The position numbers were made by a program, and so were the translations under genes. DNA of 64,000 nucleotides. Source: Hepsetus odoe (taxonomy: Eukaryota; Chordata; Actinopteri; Characiformes; Hepsetidae). The notes under the pieces were generated by a model. That model worked only from the letters and a program-made list of their open reading frames with translations, was not told where the DNA came from and searched no databases. Location of the stretch: the NCBI GenBank assembly GCA_017165825.1, contig CM029384.1, positions 22,095,611 through 22,159,610 on the forward strand, read 5' to 3'. Positions 37,701-49,500 of the stretch are shown piece after piece (positions within the stretch are counted from its first letter, which is position 1; every line of letters starts with the position of its first letter).

Positions 37701-39274
37701 CAAGCCAGCAGTCTGGAGCTTATTCGCAATAAGAACTGAGACACGGTAGTCATTTTATTCTTTTAAAAGCCCCGCCCCTTATTATAGTGTGTTGGGTTTT
37801 AGTAACGAGGTTCCCATGGGGTGTAAAAATGGTCTCCAGCTCTAGAAGCTTTTAGAAATGCAGTTTGTATCTGGGTGTGGTTCTTTCCCACGCCTTTCAC
37901 CTGTTAACTATATAGATTGCGATTTTCTCCCCCTCGTAAGCGAATTCTGGTTAATTCATTCAATCAGATAAGTATTACATTTAAAACGAGTGGAGGTTTG
38001 GTTGATATGCGCTGCTGTGCTCCAATCAGAGCCAGTGTTTTCGGTGTAAACACTGCGTTTTCACGGTTGTGTGTTCGCAGAGGTGAAAGTTGTTCAGCCT
38101 GTTCTTTCAGGCCCTGACGTCAGGGCTGAGTCATGTTGTTTTCGAATCGCTCCAGCATCCAGAACCTTCTCGCAGATCTGAAATCGTTAGGCCTGTAAAA
38201 GCAACCGGCAAACCGTTCATAATGAACGTCATGTTCCCCGACCTGATTGTTTCTCTCTTTTTCTCCCCGTTTGCCTGTTCACAGGGACACTTCAGGGCAG
38301 GGTCGCTTCTGCACCATTTTCCGGTCCTACTCCAGAGGAGCACAGGTGAGGATGACCGGGACAGCGCTGATTTCTGTCTCACGTGACCCCCGCTGACCCC
38401 CACCGAGGGCACTGTGATCACAGCACTGCCATTGTTTGGTTTATTCATCAATATTACACTTCTTTCTTAAACAATCTGGCAACCTGAATGATACTCTCAT
38501 GTCTTGGTTCAGTTGCTGATTGTCGTAAGAGCCCTTATCGAAATTGAATTAACTTTTATTAACGTCAGAATTATTTTTAGGTCATTTTGAGTCCAGTCCT
38601 TTCGTCACAGCGGTCCGTGAAGTTTCAGTATATGCTCGATTCGAGTAAAACATAAGGAAAGTAGAATTAATCAGATTTTATGGTGAAAATGCATATTTAA
38701 TTAAGAAATATGTACATACTGAAATGATTTTTCAATCATTATTTTAAATTTTATTCTTAAAGCATTTTAGAGAATTCTATGGCAGCTTTGTGTAATGGGG
38801 CCCAATCGATCTGAAATATTTTAATCTAGCTGGGTGCTAAACTATTGCTAAACTAGTGTTTGATCCGGGAATAAAAACCCGCCGACGTCTCTTCTGCCTC
38901 GTTGAGTCCAGCGTCTCGGGCTGGAAAGGCCGGAGCAGACGTCTCCGATTTGATGAGCTTTAGTGCAGCTGGCGGCGCCCGTCCCCCTTTTAGAGTTTGT
39001 ATCCTTTCTGCGTGACCAGGATGTGGGAAAACAATACCTGTTGTTTGTTTGTCCTGTGCAGGGGATCCTGCTGGTGTATGACATCACCAACCGCTGGTCT
39101 TTCGACGGAATTGACCGCTGGATTAGAGAGATTGACGAGGTAAGAGATTAGAGGGGCTCCACAGCTGTCCTGCCGTGGCGGGTGTTGATGGACAGGGGAC
39201 GGACATTTGGTCAGCGCTGGGGGGGGGGGGTCTGTCTATTCGTTCATGCCTGTGCTTTTAGTATATTTGCACAT

Positions 39275-39310
<36 letters not shown>

Positions 39311-39485
39311 GCTGTGTTTACATGTTTACTTAATATATTTCTGTAAAAGTATAACACGTGAGTGTGTGTGTGCTGTAGTCAGTGTAGGCTCTGCAGTAAA
39401 GCAGCATGAGTGCTGGTGAGTAGAACAGAAACTCCCACCCCCTTCCTGCTGCCACTCATACTGGAATATGGCCAGAGAGGATGCG

Positions 39486-39547
<62 letters not shown>

Positions 39548-39561
39548 CCTCTCCCTCTGCA

Positions 39562-39592
<31 letters not shown>

Positions 39593-40230
39593 GAATGTAG
39601 GCCTGTGTGAAAATGGATCTTGTTTCCCGTGTCTGTGCAGCAACAAATTTGTGTGCTTGGGCTTTTCTCCTCCTCGGGGAAAGATTAGGGGCTGGTATTT
39701 TTGGCCTCTGGCACTGGATGAGGATTTTTCCTGCTCCACCTCCAAAATATTTTGCAACTGGACTACACACACACACACATACATATGGAGAATGAGTGCA
39801 GAGCAAGATGACAAGCAAAGAAAGAGCGAGTGGCCCTTTCAGCAGCCTTTTCCCAAAAGTGAGAGGTTACGATGAATAAGTAAAATGGACAGTCCGGCTG
39901 TACTTACTCACCATGACACATTGTGTCTCTCTCTCTCTCTCTCTCTCTTTCTCCGTCTCTGTCTTTTTCTCTCCCTCTCTTTCTAGCATGCTCCCGGAGT
40001 GCCACGGATCCTGGTGGGGAATCGGCTTCACCTTGCATTTAAGCGCCAGGTTCCCACCGAGCAGGCTCGTGCGTACGCCGAGAAGAACGGCATGACCTTC
40101 TTCGAAGTGAGTCCACTCTGCAACTTCAACGTCATTGAGTCGTTCACAGAGCTCTCGCGCATCGTCCTGATGAGACACGGCATGGAAAAGTTCTGGAGGC
40201 CCAACCGAGGTGATTCACCGAGCCTGTGTT

Positions 40231-40269
<39 letters not shown>

Positions 40270-42562
40270 TGATTAACTGTACACCAAGGCTGCTCTTTGG
40301 ATGACTAAGCACCACAAACCACAAACATCTGATCAAAACAAACACTGCGTTCACCAGTAGAAGACATTTTTTATGCAGTTAAAAGATCAGAAACAAAAGC
40401 CTAATTTGTTCCCAGACTTTATTTATTTACCCCCCCCCCACAACCTGATAGAAAATGAAGTTTATTTATTTAAGTTCAAATCCTTTTAGTTTGGGAATCC
40501 ACCTTATCCCTACTGTCAGAGCATGAGGCTCATATGTGCACTGTATAATTTTATATCCACAGTGACGTGATTAAAAGTGCGGCCTGCTTTCGGAATAGTG
40601 CGCAATACAGAGCGGCTAAAGAGGACGGAGTTTTCTCCTTTTAACTGTAAGGGAAAAAATGGGGAGAATCTTTTTAAAAGGTAATTTTCTTGCACAATCA
40701 AGTGACTTGCATGAGCCCTGGTGAAACAAACAAGTGCGTTGTTATAGTAACAGCTGACACTAAGTACCGTGCACTGCGGAGACACGGCACTCGCACGCTT
40801 TCACACGCATGAATAATGTAGCTCCGCATTAAAAACGACTATGGAAAGAGTTCTGTTTTTTTTTTTTTTTTTGTTTTTTTTTTTTCTTTCTCTCCCCTCC
40901 CCGCTTTGTTTACAGTCGTTGAACGAGGGGGAGGAGAAATCAGATTAAAGTAAAGTGTTATGGATTCCCTGACAGCCAATCACACTTGTTTACAGCATTT
41001 ATCACATGCTCTTCTCTCCCTAATGACAGGAGAAGTCTCTTTGGAGCTACTGGGGTTTAAGAGTCTTTCTCAGGGCCTTAAATCTTACTGGAGATCGAAC
41101 AGAGCCAGACTCGAACCCGCAACCGTTTGTGTGCTCGGCTCAGTATCTGTTCCCGGGCGACAGTTATAGTAATGGCGCTTGTTGTTCACAGCCTCTCTGT
41201 AATTGGTCTAAATTTGTCCTGATGTAGCATCTCCCATATCCACCCCTGTCCATGTAAGCATCGTAATCCGGCTCCCTTTCTTCCTCTCTTTTATCCCTTT
41301 CTTTCTTTCTTTCTTTCCTTCTCAGCTTCTCTCACACTCGCACAGCTTGATATGTCTTGAGAGCGAAGGCTCGCAGCATCGTTCTGGGTTCAGTGTTTAA
41401 TGTCTTCTCTTCTCCCTTCATGCTGTCCCTTTTTTTTTTTTCTGCTCTTATTTCTTTTTTTTTTTTTTTTCTGTTTTGTTTTCCTGTCTAACCTGCCCTC
41501 AAACCGCAGTTTTTATCACTTTTTAAAACATTTTTTTTTAAGATCTAGAAGTTACTGATGTGTTCAGAGGGGGTTTTTATGACCCCCCCCCGCCGCCGAA
41601 GGAGATTCAATATTGCGAACAAACCAGTTGATGTCAGCAGTGTGTGTGTGTGTGTGTGTGAGATAAATATCATTTATTGCACTTTTTTTTTGTTTTTTTA
41701 CTTTTGTTTTGTATCAGTCTGTCTGTATGTTATGCAGTAAAAGTGCAAAAGTGAGTTTCCATGCACAGCAGCTTTTATGCAATTATTGTTATTTTTTTGA
41801 TTCATTGGAAATATATCTGGTTACTCAGGTAATAGATTAGAATCTACTGTTGTTAATTGATGAAATAACTGTCAATACTTACAAATGGGACATAACAGGA
41901 CTTTTATGCTGCAAACCCAATATTAGAATAAGCAATATTTGTAAAAAATAAATAAATAAAAATGAGAGAAACATTATCATTTTGGGTGTGGGCGCTCTCC
42001 AAACACGGCCCCCAGGAAGAATGGTAGAACAGTATTACCAGTTATGATCCGAGGCCTGCTCTGGTTAATCTGTATTTTCAACTGACTGCATTGATTATTC
42101 TTTATCTGATGGACGTCAAAAAGAAATCTGGAGCCCAGCCGGTTTTTCAAAGTAAAAAAAACCCCAAAAAACATTATTGGGTACGATATTCTACATGAAT
42201 GTTTATGCGAACGTGTTCTCCTATGTTCTGTTGGTTCTTTTCTGATACTAAAACATGTCTGATACAGTGTCCCGACGTTATGTGTTGCAGTATTCAGCCT
42301 GCAGGACCTGTGCTGCCGTGCGATTGTCTCCTGCACACCGGTTCACCTGATCGATAAGCTGCCCCTCCCCGTGGCCATCAAGAGCCACCTGAAGTCTTTC
42401 TCCATGGCCAACGGCATGAACGCTGTCATGATGCACGGCCGCTCCTATTCGGTAGCGGGAGCCACGAGCAGCAAAGGCAACAGCCTGAAACGCTCCAAAT
42501 CCATCCGACCGCCTCAGAGCCCGCCACAGAACTGCACCAGGAGCAACTGCAAAATCTCTTAG
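25736..42562 (+). CDS. rab40c: Ras-related protein Rab-40C (SOCS-box GTPase)
   Basis: RAB40C is a Rab-like GTPase with a SOCS box that acts as substrate adaptor of a Cullin-5/Elongin B/C ubiquitin ligase. Six coding exons join in frame: 25736-25877, 34961-35021, 38285-38345, 39062-39139, 39987-40209, 42291-42562, total 837 nt, 278 residues (human 281). The P-loop is GDSDVGKG at 21-28, switch II is WDTSGQGR at 68-75, and the guanine-specificity motif is GNRL at 125-128 in place of NKxD, as in the whole family. The SOCS box begins near 191 ([13 protein letters not shown]), and the C-terminus is CKIS, a possible lipid-modification site. The start [13 protein letters not shown] matches RAB40C; an in-frame ATG at 25724 would add four residues and is judged unused. 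C-terminal wording favours RAB40C over RAB40B. Intron 1 is 9.1 kb. Confidence 0.97.
26022..26215 (+). mobile_element. tRNA-derived SINE, family A
   Basis: CCTAGTGTTTAGGGACTAGG, GGTCGCCCTGAGGCACACTT, CACTGCTCCCCGGGTGCTGG and the tail AGTCACTTTCACTTCA. It lies at the start of rab40c intron 1. Confidence 0.8.
26300..26560 (+). repeat. tRNA-like repeat fragment
   Basis: GTTGTGGATTCGAGTCCCCC looks like a tRNA B box, followed by CAAATGCAGAGAATGTGGTT and a final TTGAATTTCCTTTGTC. Probably an older SINE; the family was not recognised. Confidence 0.35.
27122..27320 (-). mobile_element. tRNA-derived SINE, family B, inverted
   Basis: TTTACAGCATTTAGCAGACG, GGGACAGTCCCCCTGGAGAC, GGGTCTTGCTCAGGGACCCA and GTGGGATTCGAATCTGGGAC. 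Full reverse copy of the element at 22945, in rab40c intron 1. Confidence 0.85.
31471..32016. mobile_element. Foldback Tc1-like MITE in rab40c intron 1
   Basis: The element has long inverted arms: 31471 to about 31694, and about 31815 to 32016. The left arm starts TACAGTACTGTG and the right arm ends CACAGTGCTGTA, leaving TA target duplications at both ends. Internal pairs include AGAACGCTTTCAGAAAT with ATTTCTGAAAGCGTTCT, and AGTTCTTCTAGGTACACTTG with its complement. A unique loop of about 120 bp separates the arms, which look roughly 85 % alike by eye. Confidence 0.8.
37330..37455 (+). mobile_element. SINE family A, degenerate partial copy
   Basis: CTTGTGTAAGGTACCGTCCC is recognisable. The following text with ACTCGAACTCATGA recalls the B-box region. 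The order is disturbed, so this is a weak call. Confidence 0.35.
39278..39307. repeat. (TG)n microsatellite in rab40c intron 4
   Basis: Pure TG run of about 15 units, 140 bases after the exon ending at 39139. Confidence 0.95.
39487..39591. repeat. (CT)n microsatellite in rab40c intron 4
   Basis: About 100 bases of CT with a few CC interruptions. It creates long false frames on both strands. A second CT run at 39926-39951 lies just upstream of the acceptor of the exon at 39987. Confidence 0.95.
40972..41140 (-). mobile_element. SINE family B, degraded copy
   Basis: TTTACAGCATTTATCACATG, AGAGTCTTTCTCAGGGCCTT and CCAGACTCGAACCCGCAACC follow the order of family B with many changes. It lies in rab40c intron 5. 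Confidence 0.6.
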
Positions 42563-45180
42563 CCTGGGTCTGGGGGAGGGGGCATCTCCTCTTCTCTACC
42601 CAACACTCAGGCCTTTGGACTTTAGGATTTTGGGACAGGAGGCGTCGGTGACTCACGAGGACGAGACCGCGCTCCCTCAGTCTGCTGCAGTCGTATTACT
42701 ACAATTACAAAATTTTACACCTAAACACACGCGACTCATTACACACCTCTGCGAAAATGTCTCCCGGTCATCTTCCACCTCTGTCGCAGCAGCGCCCTCT
42801 GGTGGAGCTCAGGACGAGCGCCCGAGCGACGGGACGAGAGATGCAGCCCGCGCTGTTCTTCTTATCAGCGCGTTAAGCTTTTCTAAGCTTTGTTGTTTCA
42901 CTAAGTAGCATGTTTTTGGTTCCCCTGCCCTAATTCTGGTCCATCAATCCTCTGGCCGTGGAGAACAGAAACCATTTGCCGGGTTCTTCTCTTCCACCTG
43001 AAAATGAACTTTAAAGATCACCGGCCTCTTGCATGCGTCGTAACGCCAGGACAGGGACGGAGCGACTTTGTAGTGCTATTTAATCCGAGAAAATATTAAA
43101 TACGTGACCTGCACTGCAAGTTGGTGGTCTCTGACTTGGATGCTGGTTTGCACACACCATGATGGATCTCATGATGGTGTGAATGCATTTTTCCATCCTT
43201 TTTGGAGTGCGGGCATAGCGTGACTGGCCTTTCTGGAAAGCTACAGATCTTGAAGCTAAGATATAACATGCTGGGTCTGCGCTCTTTCTCCATGTTGAGC
43301 ACTTGCTCAGGGGAAGGTTAAAGCAAATGTTCTGTTTGCTGTTTTTTCATTTTTATCCTTACATCCCGAGTCCGTTTCTCTACGCTTGGGACACTCTGTT
43401 TGCCTTTTACAAGCGAGGAGTTGTTGTTTTTGGAACGCACCCCTGCCTGTTAGAAGCATCCTCTTTCCCCTGTGCTCTCATGTCCGGAGTTCATTTGCTC
43501 AATATTCAGCCCTCGTGCCAAACCCTCCATCTTCAGACGTCCTAGTAGAATCATATTCATCTGTAGTGAAGGCGTTAGGACGTTTTATCAGTTGAGCTCC
43601 GCGCCCCAAATCAGTCCATTCACGCCCCCTTATTTCAGTGTTCTTTCGTGTCCGACCACAATCCAGTGTTACTCTTTAAACGCACTTGTCTTTTGCTCCA
43701 GCCTTTTAAAACTGCGCACAGAACAAAGCATGCTTTCTGTACAGACGCTTTGAAAACCTGCGATCGGAGAGCCTAACACGCAGTCGTAAAATACGAAGCA
43801 CAAAACCCCGTTACGTTCAGATCATTATTTTCCATAACACATTCTCTAACTTGTATTTTGTCAGCTGCGTGAGTGAGGGACCTAAAACAATATTTTTAAG
43901 AGGTTGTCAACGCACCAGTATCGACATTGCGGGCTGATCCCAGTGTTCGGTATCTTTCAGGTGTGTAAAGTTAGCATTGTCCAAAAATGGAAAATAAACT
44001 CCATATTTTAGCGCAGTATCTCAAGTCTGAAGTTCAGGGCCAAATCCAGACTTCTGTGCTAACGTTTCAAAGCAGTTATCCGCCGATACTGACACGTTTG
44101 ATGTCCCTGAATCCATGATTTAGTGAAAGCCAACTCCTTTTGGACTCTTTTGAACTGGCTTTAGCATTTCGGTTCAGCCTAAAGTATGTTTAATAGTCCT
44201 AATCCAGGCTCCCTCCTCATGAATCCACAGCCGGCTCAAAAACAAAAAACAAAACGTGCGGAATTGAACGCGGTGAGACTGTATTGCCCTCCTTTCCTCC
44301 ACCCTCTCTATCTCAGGGAATTGCCCCAACTCCCACTCCCCCATTTGCAGCTCCATCCAATGAAGCCAGAGACCTGGCTGAGGGGTGCAGGAGCCACCGG
44401 GGGGCGTCCCCTGTTCACCACAATCCAAGGGCTGCAACGTTTCACCGCCGGTCCGCTTTACTCATAAGCTACTTCTGAAAGAGAGGAGCCGTGCAGGACC
44501 TCTGTCAGCTGGACGTCCTGCTTGAAGGAGGTCGCCTCTCGTTTCCCCTCGTCGCTCGTCGAATGTGTTGAAGGAGCACGTTTCCTCACGCGTGTGCGGA
44601 ACCCTTAGTATTAGCTTTAGTCGTCGGGGGAGGGAGGCAGGCTGTTCTTTTGCGTACTGCACATCGTAAACAGTGCGACAGATTTGTGACTTCGTTAGAG
44701 ACTCAGTTTCAGCTTTGGTTTTGTATTGTAAGGTGTTTTTTATTTTCATTTTAAAGGAGCCTCTAATTTTTCTCATATTCCAAACCTCTTTCCTTGCACA
44801 TGGATATTTCAGAACTGAATGAGTTTGAGTGCGAATGGAATTGGACACTTTTCCAAATGCGGGTTAAGCCTGCTATAAAAAAAAAAACAAAAAAGGAAAA
44901 AAACAGTGTTGACAACGGAGCTGCATCAAAAACAGGCTTAAGCGGTGCTTGGAAAAGTAGATGAAGGGAAGAATGATGTGAATGCAATGAACATACATTT
45001 GTAAACACTATTTTTTGTTTCTTTGGTTGAAGCTGAAAGCTGCTGAGTAACTTAAAATAAGGAATAATCGAGTGTTCTTGAAACAGCAAACCGAACAGGT
45101 GTTTTTAAATTATTAATTGTACGGTTCTTGGTGTATGAAAAGCAACAAATTTTTCACAATAAAAGTAACTATCGTTTAAA
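42563..45180 (+). other. rab40c: Long 3' untranslated region of rab40c
   Basis: No coding frame of note follows the rab40c stop for 2.6 kb. An AATAAA at 45158-45163 with an A-run starting near 45178 is the first convincing polyadenylation context. The extent is inferred; an earlier cleavage site cannot be excluded. The short open frames in this stretch are not credible genes. Confidence 0.45.
45158..45163 (+). terminator. rab40c: Polyadenylation signal of rab40c
   Basis: AATAAA within an AT-rich stretch, 2.6 kb after the rab40c stop and about 15 bases before a genomic A-run. Confidence 0.45.
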
Positions 45181-46189
45181 AAAAAAAAAAAAAAAGCTTT
45201 ATTTTTTCTTAATGGTTGTGTTTAAAGGGCTGCTGAAATGGATCCGTAGAAGAAAACTCGGAGATAATGATTTTAAATGAATTTACTCGACTGCAACAAC
45301 AGTTTCTGGACTGGCCGGTACAGGCAACCCGGGCTAAAAGCTGAAATAAAATGAAAAATGAGCTCTTTTAAGGGGCATTTCCACGCTGAAAGTGACCCAA
45401 AGCTCATGCCATGTTAATACAATTTAATTAGCATATCCAAATTAATACTATTAAATCAGCTAACTCCTAAATCTATACTGAATATAAATCTAACTTCATC
45501 TTTTATGGTTTTCTTTCACCAGCTAAATGTTTTAGAGGTGTTCGCAGACGAGGGCTGTGTCTGACTCTTTCTGAGCTGTTCTACGATTTTAATGCTTCCT
45601 CCTTGAATGATACTACCTACATGACACTTGTACTGGTTTGAAGGTTCAAATGGGGTGTGTGGCTCTGCAGTCCTCCTCAAGCATGGTCTTCAAGGCAGCA
45701 GCACCACCTTATGGACCTTCAAGTGTAGGGCAGCAATGCTTTGCTGGGCTGGCAGTCCATGGCAGTCTTGCTCACAAACGCGGACCAATTTTTAGTTACA
45801 CCTGTAATAAGTCTGAAATATACAGCCTCACATGTTCAGCGGGAAAGTATTCATCCAGTTTTGGTTGAAGGACGTCGTCTCGGCAAATTCCTAGAGGAGA
45901 GAATTCCACAGAACGGTCAGTATCGCTTCAGATCTTTTATCCACAGCAGAAGATCCACTTTCAGTTTCCCGCTTCACATGAAAGTGACCTAAACAGATGC
46001 ACTGCTGTCAGTTTTCCAGTGTACATATATTGTACATGAACCCCCGCAACACCCCCTCCTCCAATCAGGAGTTTGCTGGTATCTGATTGGTTGAAATGTG
46101 AAACAGCTAGAAAGCTGGTTTGCTCTGCCAGTGGAAAAGCCTAACACAACTTGATCCAACAGCCTCCATGATGCACAGTTAATGAGGAC

Positions 46190-46310
46190 TCTGGTACCGT
46201 TCGTCACCAGCTCAGGCTGTCCCTGCTGGGAATCGAACCCATAACCTTCTTGCAGTCAGAAGACTCATCACCTGATGTTAATGTGAAGGTTACCACCCGG
46301 TGTGCGGTGG
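46190..46310 (-). repeat. tRNA-like repeat fragment
   Basis: CTGCTGGGAATCGAACCCAT carries a B-box complement. The surrounding text is degenerate. Probably a SINE remnant downstream of tmc5. Confidence 0.35.
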
Positions 46311-46521
46311 AAGGACGACTGGTCTGTTTACTACGTCGTCTGCATTCACGTTAGGGAAACGATTCAGATTGTTGAAAGATGGTGGATTCCCTGAAGGCAC
46401 ACATCAAGACGCTTCAAGAGGAGGCGGGCAGTAAACCTGAACTGTGATTCGTTAATCAGGCGGAGATGTTTGAGTCTTCAAGACTCACTAACGATACCCT
46501 TTAGTTATAGTTGCTGGAGGC

Positions 46522-49500
46522 TTATGAATATTGAGAATAACGAGCAATCACCTGGGGCCTGAAGGTCGCTCTCTTCTGTTCCTGAATGCTCTGCAACTTG
46601 TTCAGCAGGAAGGCCTTGTCCTTGCCCTCCTAATAAAAGATGGAAGGATTACTACGGAAGAAAAATCCACTTTTTTCCTACCACGCAGCACATTAGGCTT
46701 GGGCAAGGCTTGGGCAAGACTGGAGGCTTTCTCAGCTCAGCACTCACATTGACAATCTGCTCTCGGAGAGTCTTGATGAGCTGCTTCCGGCCATTGGTGA
46801 CTTGCCAGAAGAAATAAGTACAAACACTGGAAAGAAGGAGAGATAAAAGAGACATTAACTCAATTGGATGAATTCCCGCCAAAAACTGAACTCTGATGGT
46901 TTGATCCTTTAGTTTATCTGATTCGCTTTAAACAGTTAAACCTAAGGAAGTAAAGTGAAAGTGACTACTTGCACAGAGTGAACCACAGCGAATCATCTGC
47001 ATTTTACCCGTCGCACCATGCAGCAGTGGGCAGCACTTCTGGTCACTTCTGGTGGAACTGGAGCTTTGTTTTTCCAAACACTGTATAAAAGAAGCTCCAC
47101 GCTGCCCTTATTGTTGATGGGCTTATTTCTGAACACCATTCCCGTCACTTATGTCCCCTTTTTTTTGGTTTTGGTACATTGTGTTGTTCACATGTTGTTG
47201 AAATAAATCCATAATAAGAAAAAGAAATCATGTTAAGGGCAGAAATTGCCCTGGAAATGCGAAGATTGATCGCTTACAGGACGATGAGAGTGATGAGGAA
47301 GAAGAACAGCTCGTTTTTCAGAACATGCTGGAAGATCCACCATGCCCACTCTGATCCGGCGGTGTTCTGAACAGTGCTCATCCAATTGCTGATGGCTTGG
47401 AAAGGTGTCCTGAGCCCTTGGAATGGCCCACAGTGTTGGGAAGGCTTCAGACTGCAAGGGAAGCAAAGTAGACCTTAGCTTCACATCGACTGGTCCATTT
47501 AGATGTTCCAACACACCAGATTGAGCTCCTCGTCTAATTGCCAGAACCTTAATGAGTCAAGCAATATTTCAAGAGTCTCAAATGAAGTCGAAGCTTAACG
47601 ATGACCATTTGTGATGGACAGTCTCAGCATAAATTAAAGTGATGGGCAAAATTTCAAATTGGCCCGCTGGCAACCTGTCCTGACCGTAAACGATGGGATA
47701 GGCTTTTCCACCCACTACAGTCCTTGTCAGGACATGGACGGCTGCTCCCTTGCCCACTTTGGAGTCGACCTGTGAAGGTATGTGTCACAAACCACATTGG
47801 GTTGTGGACTTGGTTTCTGATAGCAGGACGTCAACAAAAATGGACAGAGTGTCTCCTTGAGCGTTCGTTTTTTAGTACATCACATTACTGTGAGAAACCA
47901 CCCAACCTTGTTTGATGAAACATTGACAATAGACTGGCTTTACCTCCAAACCGTGTAGGCCACCATGGACAACGCTCCCACAAACGAAGGGAAGAAGAGC
48001 AGGGCGATGTAGACGGTCTGCATTTGGGCCGCCCTGCCCGTGTGCTTGGGCGGTCGGCAGTTGATGCTCAGGCTGACCTGAAACGGGACCGGAAAGGCGG
48101 CTGAGGACAAAGGTCACCTAAGGTGTTGCAACATCAAGAGGCAGGCTGAAGTCGGAGGTGAACGTACCCTTTTCAAGTAAAAGATAATAAACAACTTAAT
48201 GACTTGAATGACGGGAAGGAGCGGAGAGAAGTAAATTCCAATCCTGTGGGGAAAGAGCAAAGTGCGGAAAGGCCTAATTTTAGTGACGAAGCTGGTAAGC
48301 GCTTGAACTCAAGCATCCAAGCAATAACATATAATAACAATCCACGTATAATAACATACCATGCCAGCGTCTGGGCGTAGATAAGGTTCAGTACGTTGGT
48401 AGCGATATCAAACTGTGGGACACCCAGGCTTCGAATAAATTTGGTTCCAATTACGCTGAAACAAAATGACTGGTTACCGAGGACGCTTTGGACGGGCTCG
48501 ACATATTTATTCCAGAGCTTTTATGACTGGCAATTTCCTAAATGTCACATTTCAGAATTGCAGTCTAGGAATTACCGCAGGACAATCACTGTAGGCATTA
48601 CTTCATTCTGGGAGGACCGGTTTGGGACTTACTTGCGCAGGAATTCATCAAAGAACGAGTCAAACAGCCCGAATATGAAGTCGACCACCACCAGGCGATA
48701 CACACTCTGACCCACTACGGTCTCCCAGCACTAAAAAAGTGGCAGACGTTAAGATATGTTGGCAGAAAGGAGAAATGATGATGTTGTAAAGTGTGTTTTT
48801 GCTTACTGAAATTTGACTGGGAACTTCATTCAGCCAGTAGTAACACAGAATTCCCAGGATGGACATCTTCAGCAGGACGTTTCTGAGGAAAGGCACCAAA
48901 ATCAAATGAACTCGCATTTCTTTTTAGGTAAAGGTTATTTTAATTTCTTCAATATTTCCTTCTACAGAAATACGTCCTCGTATTTTTAATGAGTTCTTCA
49001 GATCTTCCTGAAGGACAGTGTTGTTGTCTCTCATTTTCAGTCCAGTCTCTGTACCTGAGCGGTTCTCCAGATCTTCCTGAAGGACAGTGTTGTTGTCTCT
49101 CATTTTCAGTCCAGTCTCTGTAACTGAGCGGTTCTCCAGATCTTCCTGAAGGACAGCGTTTTAGTCTCTCATTTTCAGTCCAGTCTCTGTTCTGCTTGAA
49201 GATTCAGACGTTTATCACTGTGTGGATTATCCAACACAAAACTATCAAACTGCTCAGGTACAAAGTGTCTAACTTAAGACGTGAAGCAGATGCAGATGAT
49301 TCCAGGTGATTAGTTCACTGAAGACTGAGATGGAACCCCTTTATCTAGAACCTTGTATCTTTGCAAGCTGTCCTAAAACATTTTTTCCCCAATTCATTCA
49401 TTTAATCTTCTCAATATGCAAAAGATAAGACAGGTTGACTGGCATAAAATGGTGTTTTCACAAAAAAAAAGAAGAATATAAAGAAATGAGAGGTGGCTAA

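Noticed and set aside
39326..39875. Several long frames of Ser-Leu or Arg-Glu repeats on both strands
   Set aside because: Translation of the CT/GA microsatellite in rab40c intron 4.
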